49,397 nucleotides of DNA, from assembly GCF_000374065.1 (NCBI RefSeq), contig NZ_KB893273.1:1-49397 (forward strand). The letters run 5' to 3'. A program made the translations under genes and the position numbers. This stretch comes from Spirosoma luteum DSM 19990. Its GTDB lineage: Bacteria > Bacteroidota > Bacteroidia > Cytophagales > Spirosomataceae. Positions 1-9,900 of this stretch are shown piece by piece; within the stretch, counting starts at the first letter, position 1; each line of letters opens with the position of its first letter. Under the pieces are notes generated by a model. It was not told where the DNA came from. It was given only the letters and a program-made list of their open reading frames with translations, and did not search any database.

Positions 1-2
1 TC

Positions 3-2657
3 GGCATACCCGGTTTTAACTATATCTACGTAGACGGTTGCAACCGATATGATCCGAACAGCACGGCCCGCGACGCCAATGGAGACCCATACGCGCCGTC
101 TTTCTCTAACATCATGTCCTACTATAACAATTGGACTGACGCTTGTCCGCATGACTTCACACCCGGCCAGAACGACCGAATGCTGGCCGGTTTAGCCCTA
201 CGCCAGAGTCACACCAGTTATACCCTGAATGCACCGGCCACCAACGTGACAGCCGTAAGCAATCTGGTCGGCAGTTTCAACGGAACCATGATCGTATTGA
301 ACTGGCAGGATAATGCCAACAATGAAATGGGGTATTTTATTGAACGCTCCACCTCCGCCACCACGGAGTTCGTTCCCATTGGTGGGGTGGCTCCCAACGT
401 AACGACATTCAGCGATACTAAAATTGCAAACCGAACAACCTACTATTACCGCATTCGCCCCTCTAACACAACGTCAGGCAGCCTAAGCCCGGTTATCAGC
501 GTGGCCGCTGAAATCCCCCCGGTAACCGGGCTAACAACCACCAACATTTCTGCCAATAGCGCGCAACTGAACTGGAATAGCCTTGGCACCGGAGCCGTGT
601 ATGATGTGCAGTGGCGTGCGGTGGACAGCGCCAGTTGGAGTTCGATAAATGGCCTGTCAACAACGAGCGTTACGCTGTACGCGCTAACGATAAATAAAGC
701 CTATGAGTGGCAGGTGAAAGCATCGGCCAATGACACCTACTCCAACCCTGTGAGCTTTACCACCACATGCCCAATCTCCCAATACTACAGTAGCAACCCC
801 GGTAGAACAACTACTTCGTTATACTGGCAAGGGTATACCGGTCAACTATTTACCCTACAGTGGCGACCGACCGGGACTACTGACTGGCTGACGATCAGCA
901 ACCTGACGAACTCTTCCTACCAGCTAACCGGCTTAGCCGCAACAACGCCTTATGAATGGCGGCTTGCCAGCAGTTGCCCCGGCTCAACCACCATAAATAA
1001 TGGCTATTCCTCTGTTCAGTCGTTCACTACGTTATCGTGTCAGCCCCCTATTCCCTACACTGGGTTAGTCTTTGCTGAGTCTGCAACCCTTTCCTGGAGT
1101 TATACAGCATACGAAGTGGGCCGAACCACCGAACTCCGGTACAGGCAGGTGGGCATTGCCAGTTGGACAACCATCAGCAACCTGACTGGTTCGGGCATTA
1201 CGCTGACCGGACTTCTGTTCAATACGTCCTATGAATGGCAGATAAGGGGCGTTTGCAGCGCGACTGATATCTCAGCTTATTCGGCGCCAACGATCAACAC
1301 ATTCACAACAACCTGCCGTGTGCCGACAAACCTAGCCAGCACTGCAACGGCTACGGGAGCTTTCCTGACATGGTCGGCCAACTACCAGCCCGAATTAGGA
1401 AGTACTTACGAGGTGCAATACCGGCTGGCTACCAGTCCCGACTGGATTACGGTCGGTGGCGTCACTGGTTTTTCGTACACCTTGGCGGGTCTGCCTGTTA
1501 ATTCTACTTACCAATGGCGGATTCGGACCGGTTGCTCAGGCGGCAATCAATCCACGTATACCGATACAAATTTTTTCACAACTAACTGTAATGAGCCTTT
1601 TAATCCTTATGCTTCGTTGGTATCCTCCGGGTCGGCTCAACTAAACTGGTCGCAGGTGGTCGATTCGGAAACTCGCAACGAACTGCAATACCGGCCCGCT
1701 GGAACGGCCAACTGGACCACCGTCAGTAACATCGTTCCAACCGTGAGTACGGTTAATAATATGTATGTTGTAACCAACTACAATTTAACGGGACTCATTA
1801 ATACGACTGCCTACGAGTGGCAGGTAAGAAAAATTTGTTCAGCAAGTCAGTCTTCTGCTTTTTCGCCTGGATCAAACTTCACCACCCAATGCCGGGTCCC
1901 CCCCTATATATCCGCATATGCTCAGGTCACTTCGGCTACGGCATATTGGGATCGAATGGGAGTTGATGTTCGGTACGATCTTCAGTATCGGATGGCTGGA
2001 GCTGCGGACTGGTCAACGTTCAGCAATTTGACCAACCCTATTCAATTAATCCAAAACTTAACCGGCAATACCCCCTACGAGGTCCGAGTCAGAACTGGCT
2101 GCAGCGAGACTATCTACTCCGATTATTCAGCCGCCTACACCTTTTCTACGGGGTCGTGCACCATTCCCACGTCGCTAATTACCAGTGATATAACAATAAA
2201 CTCTGCAAAACTGAACTGGAATTTTTATTCGGCCGGTGCTGACACCCGCTACGAGGGTCGGTATCGGGTGATAGGGAGCGCCGACTGGATGCCATTGACC
2301 AGCATTACCAGTTCCGGCGGAACTGCCTATCAGGTGCTGACGGGGCTGGCCAGTGACACGCAATATGAATGGCAGATAAAAACCGTTTGTTCGTCCACCG
2401 AGAGTTCGGGCTTTTCGTCCTCCAATACGTTCAGAACGCTCGTGCTTTGTCCCGACATGCGTACTGTAAAGGATGGCACCTGGTCCGATCCAGCAGTCTG
2501 GTCCTGCGGCCGAACTCCTACATTCTCGGATCTAGTTACCATTAAGCACATGGTACAAATGCCCAACTATTACCAAGCCCGGGCGATGGGGGTTACCTAC
2601 GATTTGGGGAAGCAACTGCTATTTGATTTTTACAGTGTGCTTCTATTCGGGCAATAA
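3..2657 (+). CDS. Secreted metalloprotease-like protein with eight FN3 modules (5' truncated)
   Basis: The reading frame is open from base 3, so the gene begins outside the window; the first ATG (114) is internal. The earliest residues contain NIMSYYNNWTDAC followed by FTPGQNDRM, which resembles the Met-turn (MSY) and C-terminal end of M43/pappalysin-type zinc metalloproteases; the HExxH site would lie upstream. Eight fibronectin type III modules of about 85-100 residues follow, most ending in TTxC and sharing LxYR and YEWQIR/VR cores. The last ~65 residues (TVKDGTWSDPAVWSC onward) form a compact tail resembling the end of other secreted Cytophagales proteins, in place of a classic T9SS sorting tail. 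Probable role: an exported protease or adhesin acting outside the cell. The FN3 call is firm; the protease call rests on one short segment. Confidence 0.8.
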   Translation, partial: GIPGFNYIYVDGCNRYDPNSTARDANGDPYAPSFSNIMSYYNNWTDACPHDFTPGQNDRMLAGLALRQSHTSYTLNAPATNVTAVSNLVGSFNGTMIVLNWQDNANNEMGYFIERSTSATTEFVPIGGVAPNVTTFSDTKIANRTTYYYRIRPSNTTSGSLSPVISVAAEIPPVTGLTTTNISANSAQLNWNSLGTGAVYDVQWRAVDSASWSSINGLSTTSVTLYALTINKAYEWQVKASANDTYSNPVSFTTTCPISQYYSSNPGRTTTSLYWQGYTGQLFTLQWRPTGTTDWLTISNLTNSSYQLTGLAATTPYEWRLASSCPGSTTINNGYSSVQSFTTLSCQPPIPYTGLVFAESATLSWSYTAYEVGRTTELRYRQVGIASWTTISNLTGSGITLTGLLFNTSYEWQIRGVCSATDISAYSAPTINTFTTTCRVPTNLASTATATGAFLTWSANYQPELGSTYEVQYRLATSPDWITVGGVTGFSYTLAGLPVNSTYQWRIRTGCSGGNQSTYTDTNFFTTNCNEPFNPYASLVSSGSAQLNWSQVVDSETRNELQYRPAGTANWTTVSNIVPTVSTVNNMYVVTNYNLTGLINTTAYEWQVRKICSASQSSAFSPGSNFTTQCRVPPYISAYAQVTSATAYWDRMGVDVRYDLQYRMAGAADWSTFSNLTNPIQLIQNLTGNTPYEVRVRTGCSETIYSDYSAAYTFSTGSCTIPTSLITSDITINSAKLNWNFYSAGADTRYEGRYRVIGSADWMPLTSITSSGGTAYQVLTGLASDTQYEWQIKTVCSSTESSGFSSSNTFRTLVLCPDMRTVKDGTWSDPAVWSCGRTPTFSDLVTIKHMVQMPNYYQARAMGVTYDLGKQLLFDFYSVLLFGQ

Positions 2658-2728
2658 TTGTCAATAGGGTTCCGCCAGTCAGTGAATTTTCTAACGCATT
2701 TAAATCAAATCTTTAACCAGTATCAGCC

Positions 2729-4633
2729 ATGAAACTCAATTTCATTTGCCTCGTTCTTCTCTTTTTCGGCCAAAGCCTGCGCGTGTGGGCTCAGCAAATA
2801 ATTACCCCCGACAATCAGGTAGTTAGCTTCCGCACTCTTAATGGGACAAGCAACCTACTTATTGGCCAGAGCACCGGCTACAATACCTTTCTGGGAAGTG
2901 GGGCAGGGCAGGTCAATACAACGGGAAGCCAAAATGCCTTTTTGGGAGCCTTAGCTGGTCAGTCGAATACCACCGGGGCCGACAACTCCTTTGTGGGCTA
3001 CCGGGCGGGCTACAACACCACCAGCGGCATCCGGAATGTGTTTCTGGGCTCGGGCACGGGGTATAGTAACACGACCGGTGAGCGGAACACGTTTGTGGGC
3101 ACCTATGCCGGGGTGGCCAGCACGACGGCCACCTTCAACACGTTTGTGGGCTACGAATCGGGGAATGCCACCACCAGCGGATCGGACAACACGTTTTTGG
3201 GTGGGGGGAGTGGCAAAGCCAACACCACTGGCAATAGTAATGCCTTTCTGGGTACTGACGCCGGGTTAAACAACACAACGGGCAACAACAATGTGTTCAG
3301 TGGTTATGCTGCGGGCTACAAGAATCAAACCGGCTTCAGCAATGTAGCCATGGGCATCAAAGCTCTCTACTCCAACGCCAATGGTACCAACAATGTGGCT
3401 CTGGGCGATTCGGCGGGTTATGCTAGTAAGGCCTCCAATAATGTCTTTCTAGGCTCAAAAGCCGGTTTTAATAATAGTGGTGGTATCAACAATTTATTTA
3501 TTGGAAACCGGGCTGGTTATGGCTCAAGTGGCTCTACCGCCTATGGTAATGTTTGCGTTGGGCCCTATACAGGGACAAGTTTATCTACGGGTTTTTTTAA
3601 TTTGATTCTAGGCCCCTACTCGGGAGGTAATATGACCACGGGCAGTAACAATACCCTTGTGGGGTACGGGACCGGAGGTAACAACAGTACGGGGCAGTAC
3701 AACACCCTTATTGGTAGTGCCTCTGGTTACAACCTAAATTCAAACTACAATGTGCTCATCGGCTCACAGGCCGGATACGGCGTAACCAGTGGCCAGAGTA
3801 ATGTGAGCATTGGGGTTAATTCGGGCACTACTATTCAGACGGGTAGTAACAATACCTTCTTGGGAACGGGTGCCGGTAGTCCAGAGGGAGCATCTGCTCT
3901 ACAGAACTCGAGCGCTCTTGGTGCCTACGCGCAGGTATCCATCTCGAATGCCCTTGTGCTTGGCAATAATGCCAACGTTGGTATTGGCACATCGGCACCG
4001 GCCAACAAACTAGAAGTGGTGAGTGCTGCTGCCAACACGTCAGGATTACGCTTAACCAATCTAAAGAGTAGTAGTCCAGTAACGATAGCAGCTACCAAGT
4101 ATTTAACGGTGGATGCCAACGGGGATGTCGTGCTGGGCAATGCCAGTGGGTCAGGGCGGATTGGAGCCGAGAACTGGACGATTGCCGGGGAGTCTCTTCA
4201 AAATACCAACGGGGGCAGTGTTATTATTGGGCAGGGTGTTAGCAAGACACCAGCGGGTTACAAGTTATTTGTCGAAGAGGGGATACTAACCGAGAAGGTA
4301 AAAGTAGCCGTGAAGAACACGGCCGACTGGAGTGACAAAGTCTTTGAGTCGGGTTATCATTTACAAGGATTAGGGGAGGTCGAGACTTTCATCAAGGCCC
4401 ACAAACACCTACCCGGTGTTCCCTCGGCCAAGCAGATGGTCGAGCAGGGCAATGATTTACACAAGACCGATGCCAAACTCTTGGAAAAAATCGAAGAACT
4501 GACCCTATACAGTATTCAATTAGAGAAAGATAATCGGAATCAAAAGGAAAAGTTCCAACTACAAATTAACCAACAACAGAAAGAGATTGACGAACTGAAA
4601 CAACTCATTCGTCAGGTGATTAAATCCCGATAG
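2729..4633 (+). CDS. Secreted 16-residue-repeat beta-helix protein with C-terminal coiled coil
   Basis: The protein has an N-terminal signal peptide ending near VWAQQ. Residues ~35-400 are a run of about 16-residue repeats of pattern N-T-T-G-x-x-N-x-F-[LV]-G-x-x-[AS]-G, as in the stacked head of trimeric adhesins and tail fibres. A NVGIGTSAPANKLEV segment follows, common after such heads in Bacteroidetes. Near residue 532 is a conserved block (ADWSDKVFESGYHL, then HKHLPGVPSA), and the last ~50 residues form a Glu/Lys/Gln-rich coiled coil that could trimerise. It lies 71 bases after the FN3 protein on the same strand and is closed by a strong terminator. Likely a surface fibre; its partner is unknown. 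No T9SS sorting domain is visible. Confidence 0.8.
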   Translation: MKLNFICLVLLFFGQSLRVWAQQIITPDNQVVSFRTLNGTSNLLIGQSTGYNTFLGSGAGQVNTTGSQNAFLGALAGQSNTTGADNSFVGYRAGYNTTSGIRNVFLGSGTGYSNTTGERNTFVGTYAGVASTTATFNTFVGYESGNATTSGSDNTFLGGGSGKANTTGNSNAFLGTDAGLNNTTGNNNVFSGYAAGYKNQTGFSNVAMGIKALYSNANGTNNVALGDSAGYASKASNNVFLGSKAGFNNSGGINNLFIGNRAGYGSSGSTAYGNVCVGPYTGTSLSTGFFNLILGPYSGGNMTTGSNNTLVGYGTGGNNSTGQYNTLIGSASGYNLNSNYNVLIGSQAGYGVTSGQSNVSIGVNSGTTIQTGSNNTFLGTGAGSPEGASALQNSSALGAYAQVSISNALVLGNNANVGIGTSAPANKLEVVSAAANTSGLRLTNLKSSSPVTIAATKYLTVDANGDVVLGNASGSGRIGAENWTIAGESLQNTNGGSVIIGQGVSKTPAGYKLFVEEGILTEKVKVAVKNTADWSDKVFESGYHLQGLGEVETFIKAHKHLPGVPSAKQMVEQGNDLHKTDAKLLEKIEELTLYSIQLEKDNRNQKEKFQLQINQQQKEIDELKQLIRQVIKSR

Positions 4634-4650
4634 AGCGGGTACTAATAAAG

Positions 4651-5154
4651 TCACTGTTCGTTTTTTATCGGGTCGGGTGGGTGGTTCCCCCGGCCCGTTT
4701 TTTTTGCTCCACTCTTGTGATTATGCTTCGCGGAATTGATTGATGCCTGAGCCTGATTAGCGCATACAGCACTAGCAACCAAATCAGTTATTTTATTTCC
4801 AATCGACTGAAAATCTTTCATTTTATCTAAAAACGATTCAGCCCCAACTGCATAGCATTTGTCTATTTCCGGTCTACTTGTCTCGGCAGACAGTATAACA
4901 ACCGGAATCGCCTGGTAGCCAGGTTTCTCCTTCAAATAAATCAGGGTTGTCAGCCCATCCATGCCGGGCATGTGGTAATCGAGTGTAATTACGTTGGGGA
5001 GCCGTCCAATTTTTGATAACTCGTCTAAAAAGACCCTACCGTTAGCAAACAACTGAGTATCACACTCAGGGAGAGACTTCTTAATCAGTAATTGAATTAG
5101 ATAACGGTAGTCGGCGTCGTCATCAACAACACAGATTAATGGAGTTGCTGTCAT
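4651..5154 (-). CDS. Stand-alone response regulator (CheY-like receiver)
   Basis: This is a single receiver domain with all phosphorylation landmarks: acidic DDDAD at residues 10-14, the phosphoacceptor Asp in LDYHMPGMDG (about residue 59), Ser in VVILSAET, and Lys in FLDKMKD. After about residue 130 there is only a polar tail (SAKHNHKSGAKKTGRGNHPP) with no output domain, so it should act by protein contact like CheY or Spo0F. No histidine kinase is adjacent, and the cognate kinase cannot be named. Two oddities: the start codon lies in one arm of a perfect 23-bp inverted repeat, and the tail codons coincide with the terminator of the convergent gene. Confidence 0.88.
   Translation of the reverse strand: MTATPLICVVDDDADYRYLIQLLIKKSLPECDTQLFANGRVFLDELSKIGRLPNVITLDYHMPGMDGLTTLIYLKEKPGYQAIPVVILSAETSRPEIDKCYAVGAESFLDKMKDFQSIGNKITDLVASAVCANQAQASINSAKHNHKSGAKKTGRGNHPPDPIKNEQ
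4669..4705 (+). terminator. Rho-independent terminator of the repeat-protein gene
   Basis: A 9-bp G+C stem (CGGGTCGGG at 4669-4677 with CCCGGCCCG at 4689-4697, one G-U pair) is followed by eight T. It lies inside the 3' end of the convergent response-regulator gene. On the minus strand the hairpin lacks a U tract, so it works in one direction only. Confidence 0.85.
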
Positions 5155-5194
5155 ACAGGTTGTAGATTTAGTCTACAACCTGTATGACAGCAAC
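5144..5194. repeat. Perfect 23-bp inverted repeat over the response-regulator start
   Basis: Bases 5144-5166 and 5172-5194 are exact reverse complements around a 5-base loop (TTTAG). The ATG of the leftward response-regulator gene (5152-5154) lies within the arm that is 3' in its mRNA, so a transcript starting upstream would fold the initiation codon into the stem. This could be a translational switch, a binding site, or the scar of an inverted duplication. Confidence 0.85.
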
Positions 5195-5257
5195 TTGTGG
5201 AAAACTGCCATTAAAAAGTTAGGAATTGGTACTTGATTAATATCCAAAACGCACTAT

Positions 5258-5305
5258 CCCCACCCCTGAATTTTGGCACCGTTTCTTTTAGGTTAGGCGA
5301 ACGGT
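5258..5305. repeat. 48-bp noncoding repeat, copy A
   Basis: This 48-bp segment (CCCCACCCCTGAATTTTGGC ...) matches 10205-10252 at about 46 of 48 positions, with weaker similarity continuing ~40 bases to a CCCCTCC tract. It contains a possible small hairpin (ACCGTT ... AACGGT); the two differences fall in its loop. Copy B lies ~160 bp before the intact methyltransferase, copy A ~900 bp before the methyltransferase relic. Nothing else is seen in the 5195-5440 gap. Confidence 0.85.
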
Positions 5306-5440
5306 CGTAAATCTCTTTATAATCTGAAATTTGGCATACCCCTCCTTATTTGACATGTTCCCTAATTAAATAAATCCCTTAGTTAGACATAGTAACTACT
5401 GCCTAGGTTGATTTACATAGGCAGCTAAATCAGTTTGTGT

Positions 5441-5728
5441 TTATCGGGCGATGCAGGTTGCGGTTTGTGAAGCAGTAACGGTATTCGTGCCATCTGAATA
5501 GATTGTTGTGCCATTCCGTACCAGCAAATCATTCCTTTCTTTGGACCCACACACCGTTATTACAGCTGAGTAGGTTGGAGGAATGTAGCCTACGGTTGGT
5601 CCAGTCCCGGTCATAACCGATTTCACGGTACAATTATAGCACTGATTGTCATATACAATTTCCTCATGATGACAGGCTACCAGTAGGGTGGTAGCTATGC
5701 CCAAAAAAGTGAAGATGTACTTTTTCAT
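5441..5728 (-). CDS. Small lipoprotein, function unknown
   Basis: A 95-residue protein with a clear lipoprotein signal (MKKYIFTFLGIATTLLVAC; lipidated Cys at residue 19). The mature part has four further Cys (CYNC, VCGS, near-terminal C), suggesting a small disulfide-stabilised domain, and is rich in Thr and Val. I recognise no family. It stands alone, leftward, between the 48-bp repeat and the methyltransferase relic. Confidence 0.6.
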   Translation of the reverse strand: MKKYIFTFLGIATTLLVACHHEEIVYDNQCYNCTVKSVMTGTGPTVGYIPPTYSAVITVCGSKERNDLLVRNGTTIYSDGTNTVTASQTATCIAR

Positions 5729-6213
5729 TGAGCTGTTTGTAGTTTACTGCCTGTTTCGACTTTCCGGCATGTGCGCTTGAATGAGTCAAAGCTGGTCATG
5801 TCTATACAATGTAGCCAATAGTAGTTAACGAACGGATAGGTTGAGTTTATGATTGGTGAAAAAGGGTTTTTCTCCGGTGATCAATTTCAGTCTTATAACC
5901 TTCTCCTTTTAACACAAAAATCCTAAGTCCGCCAAATCATTCAGAAACTGGTAGAGTAGATGTATTTAGTATATAACTGCATGTCCACTCCAATTGACTT
6001 TTAAGCCATTGTCGATAAATCATTGGTTAATGCCTGCTCATCATACAGGGTAAGTGGGCCCTGTCGGACAAATCCGTAATATGTTATCAAGAAGCCAGTC
6101 GTAAATAGTTTCCATGCCGAGGCTGATTAGAGTAGACTTAGTAACAATCATTATCTTTCGGGCTGTTAAGTCATTGTATTGTTTAATCATATCTGTTCGT
6201 CTTTCAATACCCT
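5729..6213. other. Intergenic, A+T-rich; leader of the relic gene at its right end
   Basis: No credible gene is seen. From 6145 (CAATCATTATCTTTCGGGC) the sequence matches the leader of the intact methyltransferase (10341-10359), so the right end belongs to the duplicated unit. The rest shows no structure I can name. Confidence 0.6.
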
Positions 6214-6552
6214 GTGACGTATCCCGATTTGAAGCTCGCTGGAAACCGGCGGGTGGTGCCGAACGTGCCATGCCTACGTACTAGAACGGGCGGTGTAGTT
6301 TTACGACAATGGCAAACGGAGTACAGGGCAGATTGACCTCTACAAACGCAGCTGTCTTGTGGTGGAAACCAAACAGGGGCGGTCTGTCGATACGGCTGAG
6401 ACACCTGATTAACAAAAGACACTGGACCATGCTGAATTAGGGTTGCCGCCTTTTTTGCGAAAACACCCCCCAGCAAAGTACAACCCTTGCTGGACACATT
6501 AGCCGCCCTTTCCCTCTTACGACAAACCGCTGACGGAGCCTACGCCATGTAA
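6214..6552 (+). pseudogene. Collapsed relic of an MmeI/YeeA-like methyltransferase gene
   Basis: This is a decayed paralogue of the gene at 10411-13875. It retains the GTG start context, segments encoding R-W-K-P-x-G-G-A-E-R-A, the E-R-A-V block and R-I-D-L-Y-K-R-x-C ... V-E-T-K-Q, and then the extreme 3' end (AFF.KTPP.KVQPLLDTLA ... TYAM-stop). An early 1-base deletion, a loss of ~90 bases, in-frame stops and one large deletion of about 3 kb are visible. The large junction lies near GGTTGCCGCC (~6445), equivalent to joining ~10711 to ~13770. Both ends of the ancestral gene survive, so internal deletion rather than truncation removed it. Confidence 0.88.
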
Positions 6553-6988
6553 AACAACTCGATCGGCAACTTATATGGTGTGCCTTTCCAATAGCCAACA
6601 TACGAGGTCAATAGTATTTATTCCCAAACTTTTAAACTGTCTCTCTTGTCGAAGTATAGGGTAGGCGAAAATGCGTATAATAACAACTACACTTTTATCA
6701 GTTACCGTTCAATAAAAACAAATAGATATTATAATATATTAAATTATTATTGTTACATAAATCCCACCTAACCTAGCTCATGTGGCTTTATATTTTCAGA
6801 GTTGACTCACATTGGTGCTACGTGCCATTATAGTACGTTGTTTTGACCTTATATACCGTGAGGTCAATTTGATTACGCGCTGATTAGTTATCTGTACTCT
6901 TATCTAAAGGCATGTCAGATTTGGTTACTCTTCCATGATTAATCAATCTATGACTTTGGTGTAATTATTTTAAACTTCCATCCCTCCT
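6553..6988. other. A+T-rich intergenic region
   Basis: These 436 bases upstream of the FG-GAP protein gene are strongly A+T-rich. I see no gene, repeat or convincing promoter. Confidence 0.5.
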
Positions 6989-9900
6989 ATGAATCCTTCT
7001 CTACCTAACCGACCCTCCGGTCAACGAAATCACCAATTATCCAATAAAGTAATTAGAATTAGTATAGCTCCTTGCTGGTGGCTGGTGTGTTTGCTCCTAA
7101 CCGGCCTCAGTACAGTGGGCTGGGGGCAGTGTTTCACTAAGACAACCCTATCTGCTCTTCCGGGCACCCTTTCCGTAGCAATAGGTGACTTCAACGGTGA
7201 TGGGCGGTCAGACCTGGTTGCGTCGAACGTAGGCGATAACACCGTCACCGTGCGGTTGGGCGATGGCAGTGGCGGATTTGGGGATCCCATTAGAACCACT
7301 GCTGGTCAGCAGCCTATTCCAATAGCAGTAGCCGACTTTAATGGCGATGGCAAAACCGACTTGGCGCTGGGTAATGATCGTTCTAATAACGTCACGGTAT
7401 TACTGGGTAGTGGCAATGGCAGCTTTGGGGCGGGTACTGACTTTCCTATCGGCCGTGGTGCTTCATCGGTGGTGGCAGCCGACTTCAACGGCGATGGCAA
7501 AACCGACATAGCGACCGCTAATCGACTTGCTGATGACGTCTCGGTGCTATTGGGTACGGGCAGTGGTAGCTTTGGAGCAGCTACTAACTTTCCGGTTGGT
7601 GATCTCCCCACTTCAATGGTAGTGGGCGACTTCAACGGCGATAACCGACCTGACCTGGCCGTGACGAACGGGAGGTCTAATACCGTTTCCCTATTGCTGG
7701 GTACGGGCAGTGGCGGATTTGAAGCAGCTACTAATTTTCCGGTTGGTGCTTCTCCCGGTCCAATAGCCGTGGGCGACTTCAACGGCGATAGCCGACCCGA
7801 CCTGGCTGTAACCATCGTACGCTCTAATGTCAACTTTCCCGTGAATGATAACGTCTCCGTGTTGCTAAGCGATGGCAGGGGCGGTTTTATGGCGACTACT
7901 GACTTTCCCGTTGGTGGTGATCTCGGTTCAACAATAGTGGGCGACTTCAACGGCGATGGCCGACCCGACTTAGTTGGAATAAGCGGCTCAAGCGCTAGCG
8001 AACTCCTGGTCTTGATCAATTGTACTCCGCCTGCTGGCTTTGGTATCACGAGCGTGACTCCGGTGCGTTGCAATACCGTAACGGCTACGGAGCGCCAGTT
8101 TACCTTCACCCCCCAATACGCCGGGCTAAACGGCCAGCCCGTCAGTTTCTCGGTAATCAATGAGATGCTGCCCACTACCAACCCCGGCCCCTACACCCTG
8201 CGTTTGTACACCGACAACCCCATCATCAGGCTCAGGGCCACGCAGAGTGGCTCACCGGGTGGGGCCAGTGTGGACTACAACTGGCTGGCCGTTTGCCAGG
8301 CCGGTTTCACCCCGCCTGCACCCTTCGGTATCACGGGCGTAACCTCCGTGAGCTGTGCTGCGGTAACGGCCACGGAGCGTCGGTTGACCTTCGCCCCCCA
8401 GTACACCGGGGTGAGCGGCCAACCCATCAGCTTTTCGGTTATCAATGAGATGCTGCCCACCACCAGCCCCGGCCCCTACACCCTGCGTTTGTACACCGAC
8501 AACCCCATTATCAGGCTCAGGGCCACGCAGTATGGCACAGCGGGTGAAGCCAGTTTTAACTACAACTGGCTAGCCGCCTGTAGCAGCACCCCTCCGCCGG
8601 TTGGTGGGAACGGTCCCACCTGCGACACTTATACCAACAGAACCACCGCTAACGGGCTGGGGAGTAATAATGTGCGTGGCGTGTATGTGATTGGCTCGAA
8701 GGTGTATGCCGCTACCGATGGTGGGTTAGCCATTTCAACCGATGGAGGCAACACCTTTACCAATAAAACCACCGCTAACGGACTGGGGAATAATATTGTG
8801 TGGGGCGTGTATGTGGTTGGCTCGACGGTGTATGCTACTACCGATGGTGGGTTATCCATTTCGACCGATGGAGGCAACACCTTTACCAATAAAACCACCG
8901 CCAATGGGCTGGGGAATAATTTTGTGCGGGGGGGCGTGTACGTGGTCGGTTCGTCGGTGTATGCTGCTACGTTTAGTGGATTATCGATTTCAACCGATGG
9001 AGGCAATACCTTTACCAATAAAACCACCGCCAACGGGCTGGGGAATAATTTTGTGTATAGCGTGTATGTGGTTGGCTCGACTGTATATGTCGCTACCGTG
9101 GGTGGGTTAGCCATTTCGACCGATGGAGGCAACACCTTTACCAACAAAACCACCACAAACGGGTTGGGGAGTAATAATGTGTATAGCGTGTACGTAGTTG
9201 GCTCGACGGTGTATGCCGGTACCCTGTTTGGTTTAGCGATTTCGACCGATGGAGGCAATACCTTTACCAACAAAACCACCACAAACGGGCTGGGGAGTAA
9301 TTTTGTGCGGGGGGGCGTGTACGTGGTTGGCTCGACGGTGTATGCCGGTACGTTTAGTGGGTTAGCCATTTCAACCGATGGGGGCAACACCTTTACCAAT
9401 AAAACCACCACCAATGGGCTGGGGAATAATAATTTGAATAGCTTGTACGTGGCTGGCTCGACGGTGTATGCCGCTACCGTGGGTGGGTTGTCGTTCTGCA
9501 CCCCTTCAACCCCCTCATCTTTCGCCATCACGGGAGCCACGGTGAGTTGTGCGACGGTGAATGCCACCGAGCGCCGACTGACTTTTACCCCCCAGTACGC
9601 AGGCGTAACCGGCCAGCCAGTGAGTTTCTCAGTCGTTAATGAGATGCTGCCCACCACTAGCCCCGGCCCTTACACCCTGCGCCTTTACACCGACAACCCT
9701 GCCATTACCCTGAAGGCCACCCAGAGTGGTACACCGGGCGAAGCCAGCTTTATTTACAACTGGCTGGCCGTCTGTAGTGGGGGAGGTGCTCCCCGTCTTG
9801 GTGTGAGCCTGGAACCCACGCCTAAACTACAGGTCAAGCTACTGGGCAACCCCGTACGTGAGGCCGTCGAGGTGGAGGTAACGGGTGGTGAAAACACGAT

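Noticed and set aside
6041..6497. Two minus-strand frames across the relic
   Set aside because: They oppose the recognisable decayed methyltransferase and have no features of their own.
7306..8181. 291-codon minus-strand frame
   Set aside because: Shadow of the FG-GAP repeat region; Pro/Ser-rich with no domain, opposite to a clear secreted protein gene.
8636..9499. Possible CRISPR-like array
   Set aside because: Units are in-frame coding repeats of 126/129 bp with no unique spacers.
8629..9657. 342-codon minus-strand frame through the repeat region
   Set aside because: It is the antisense of tandem repeats in the FG-GAP gene; composition is repetitive and no protein features are present.
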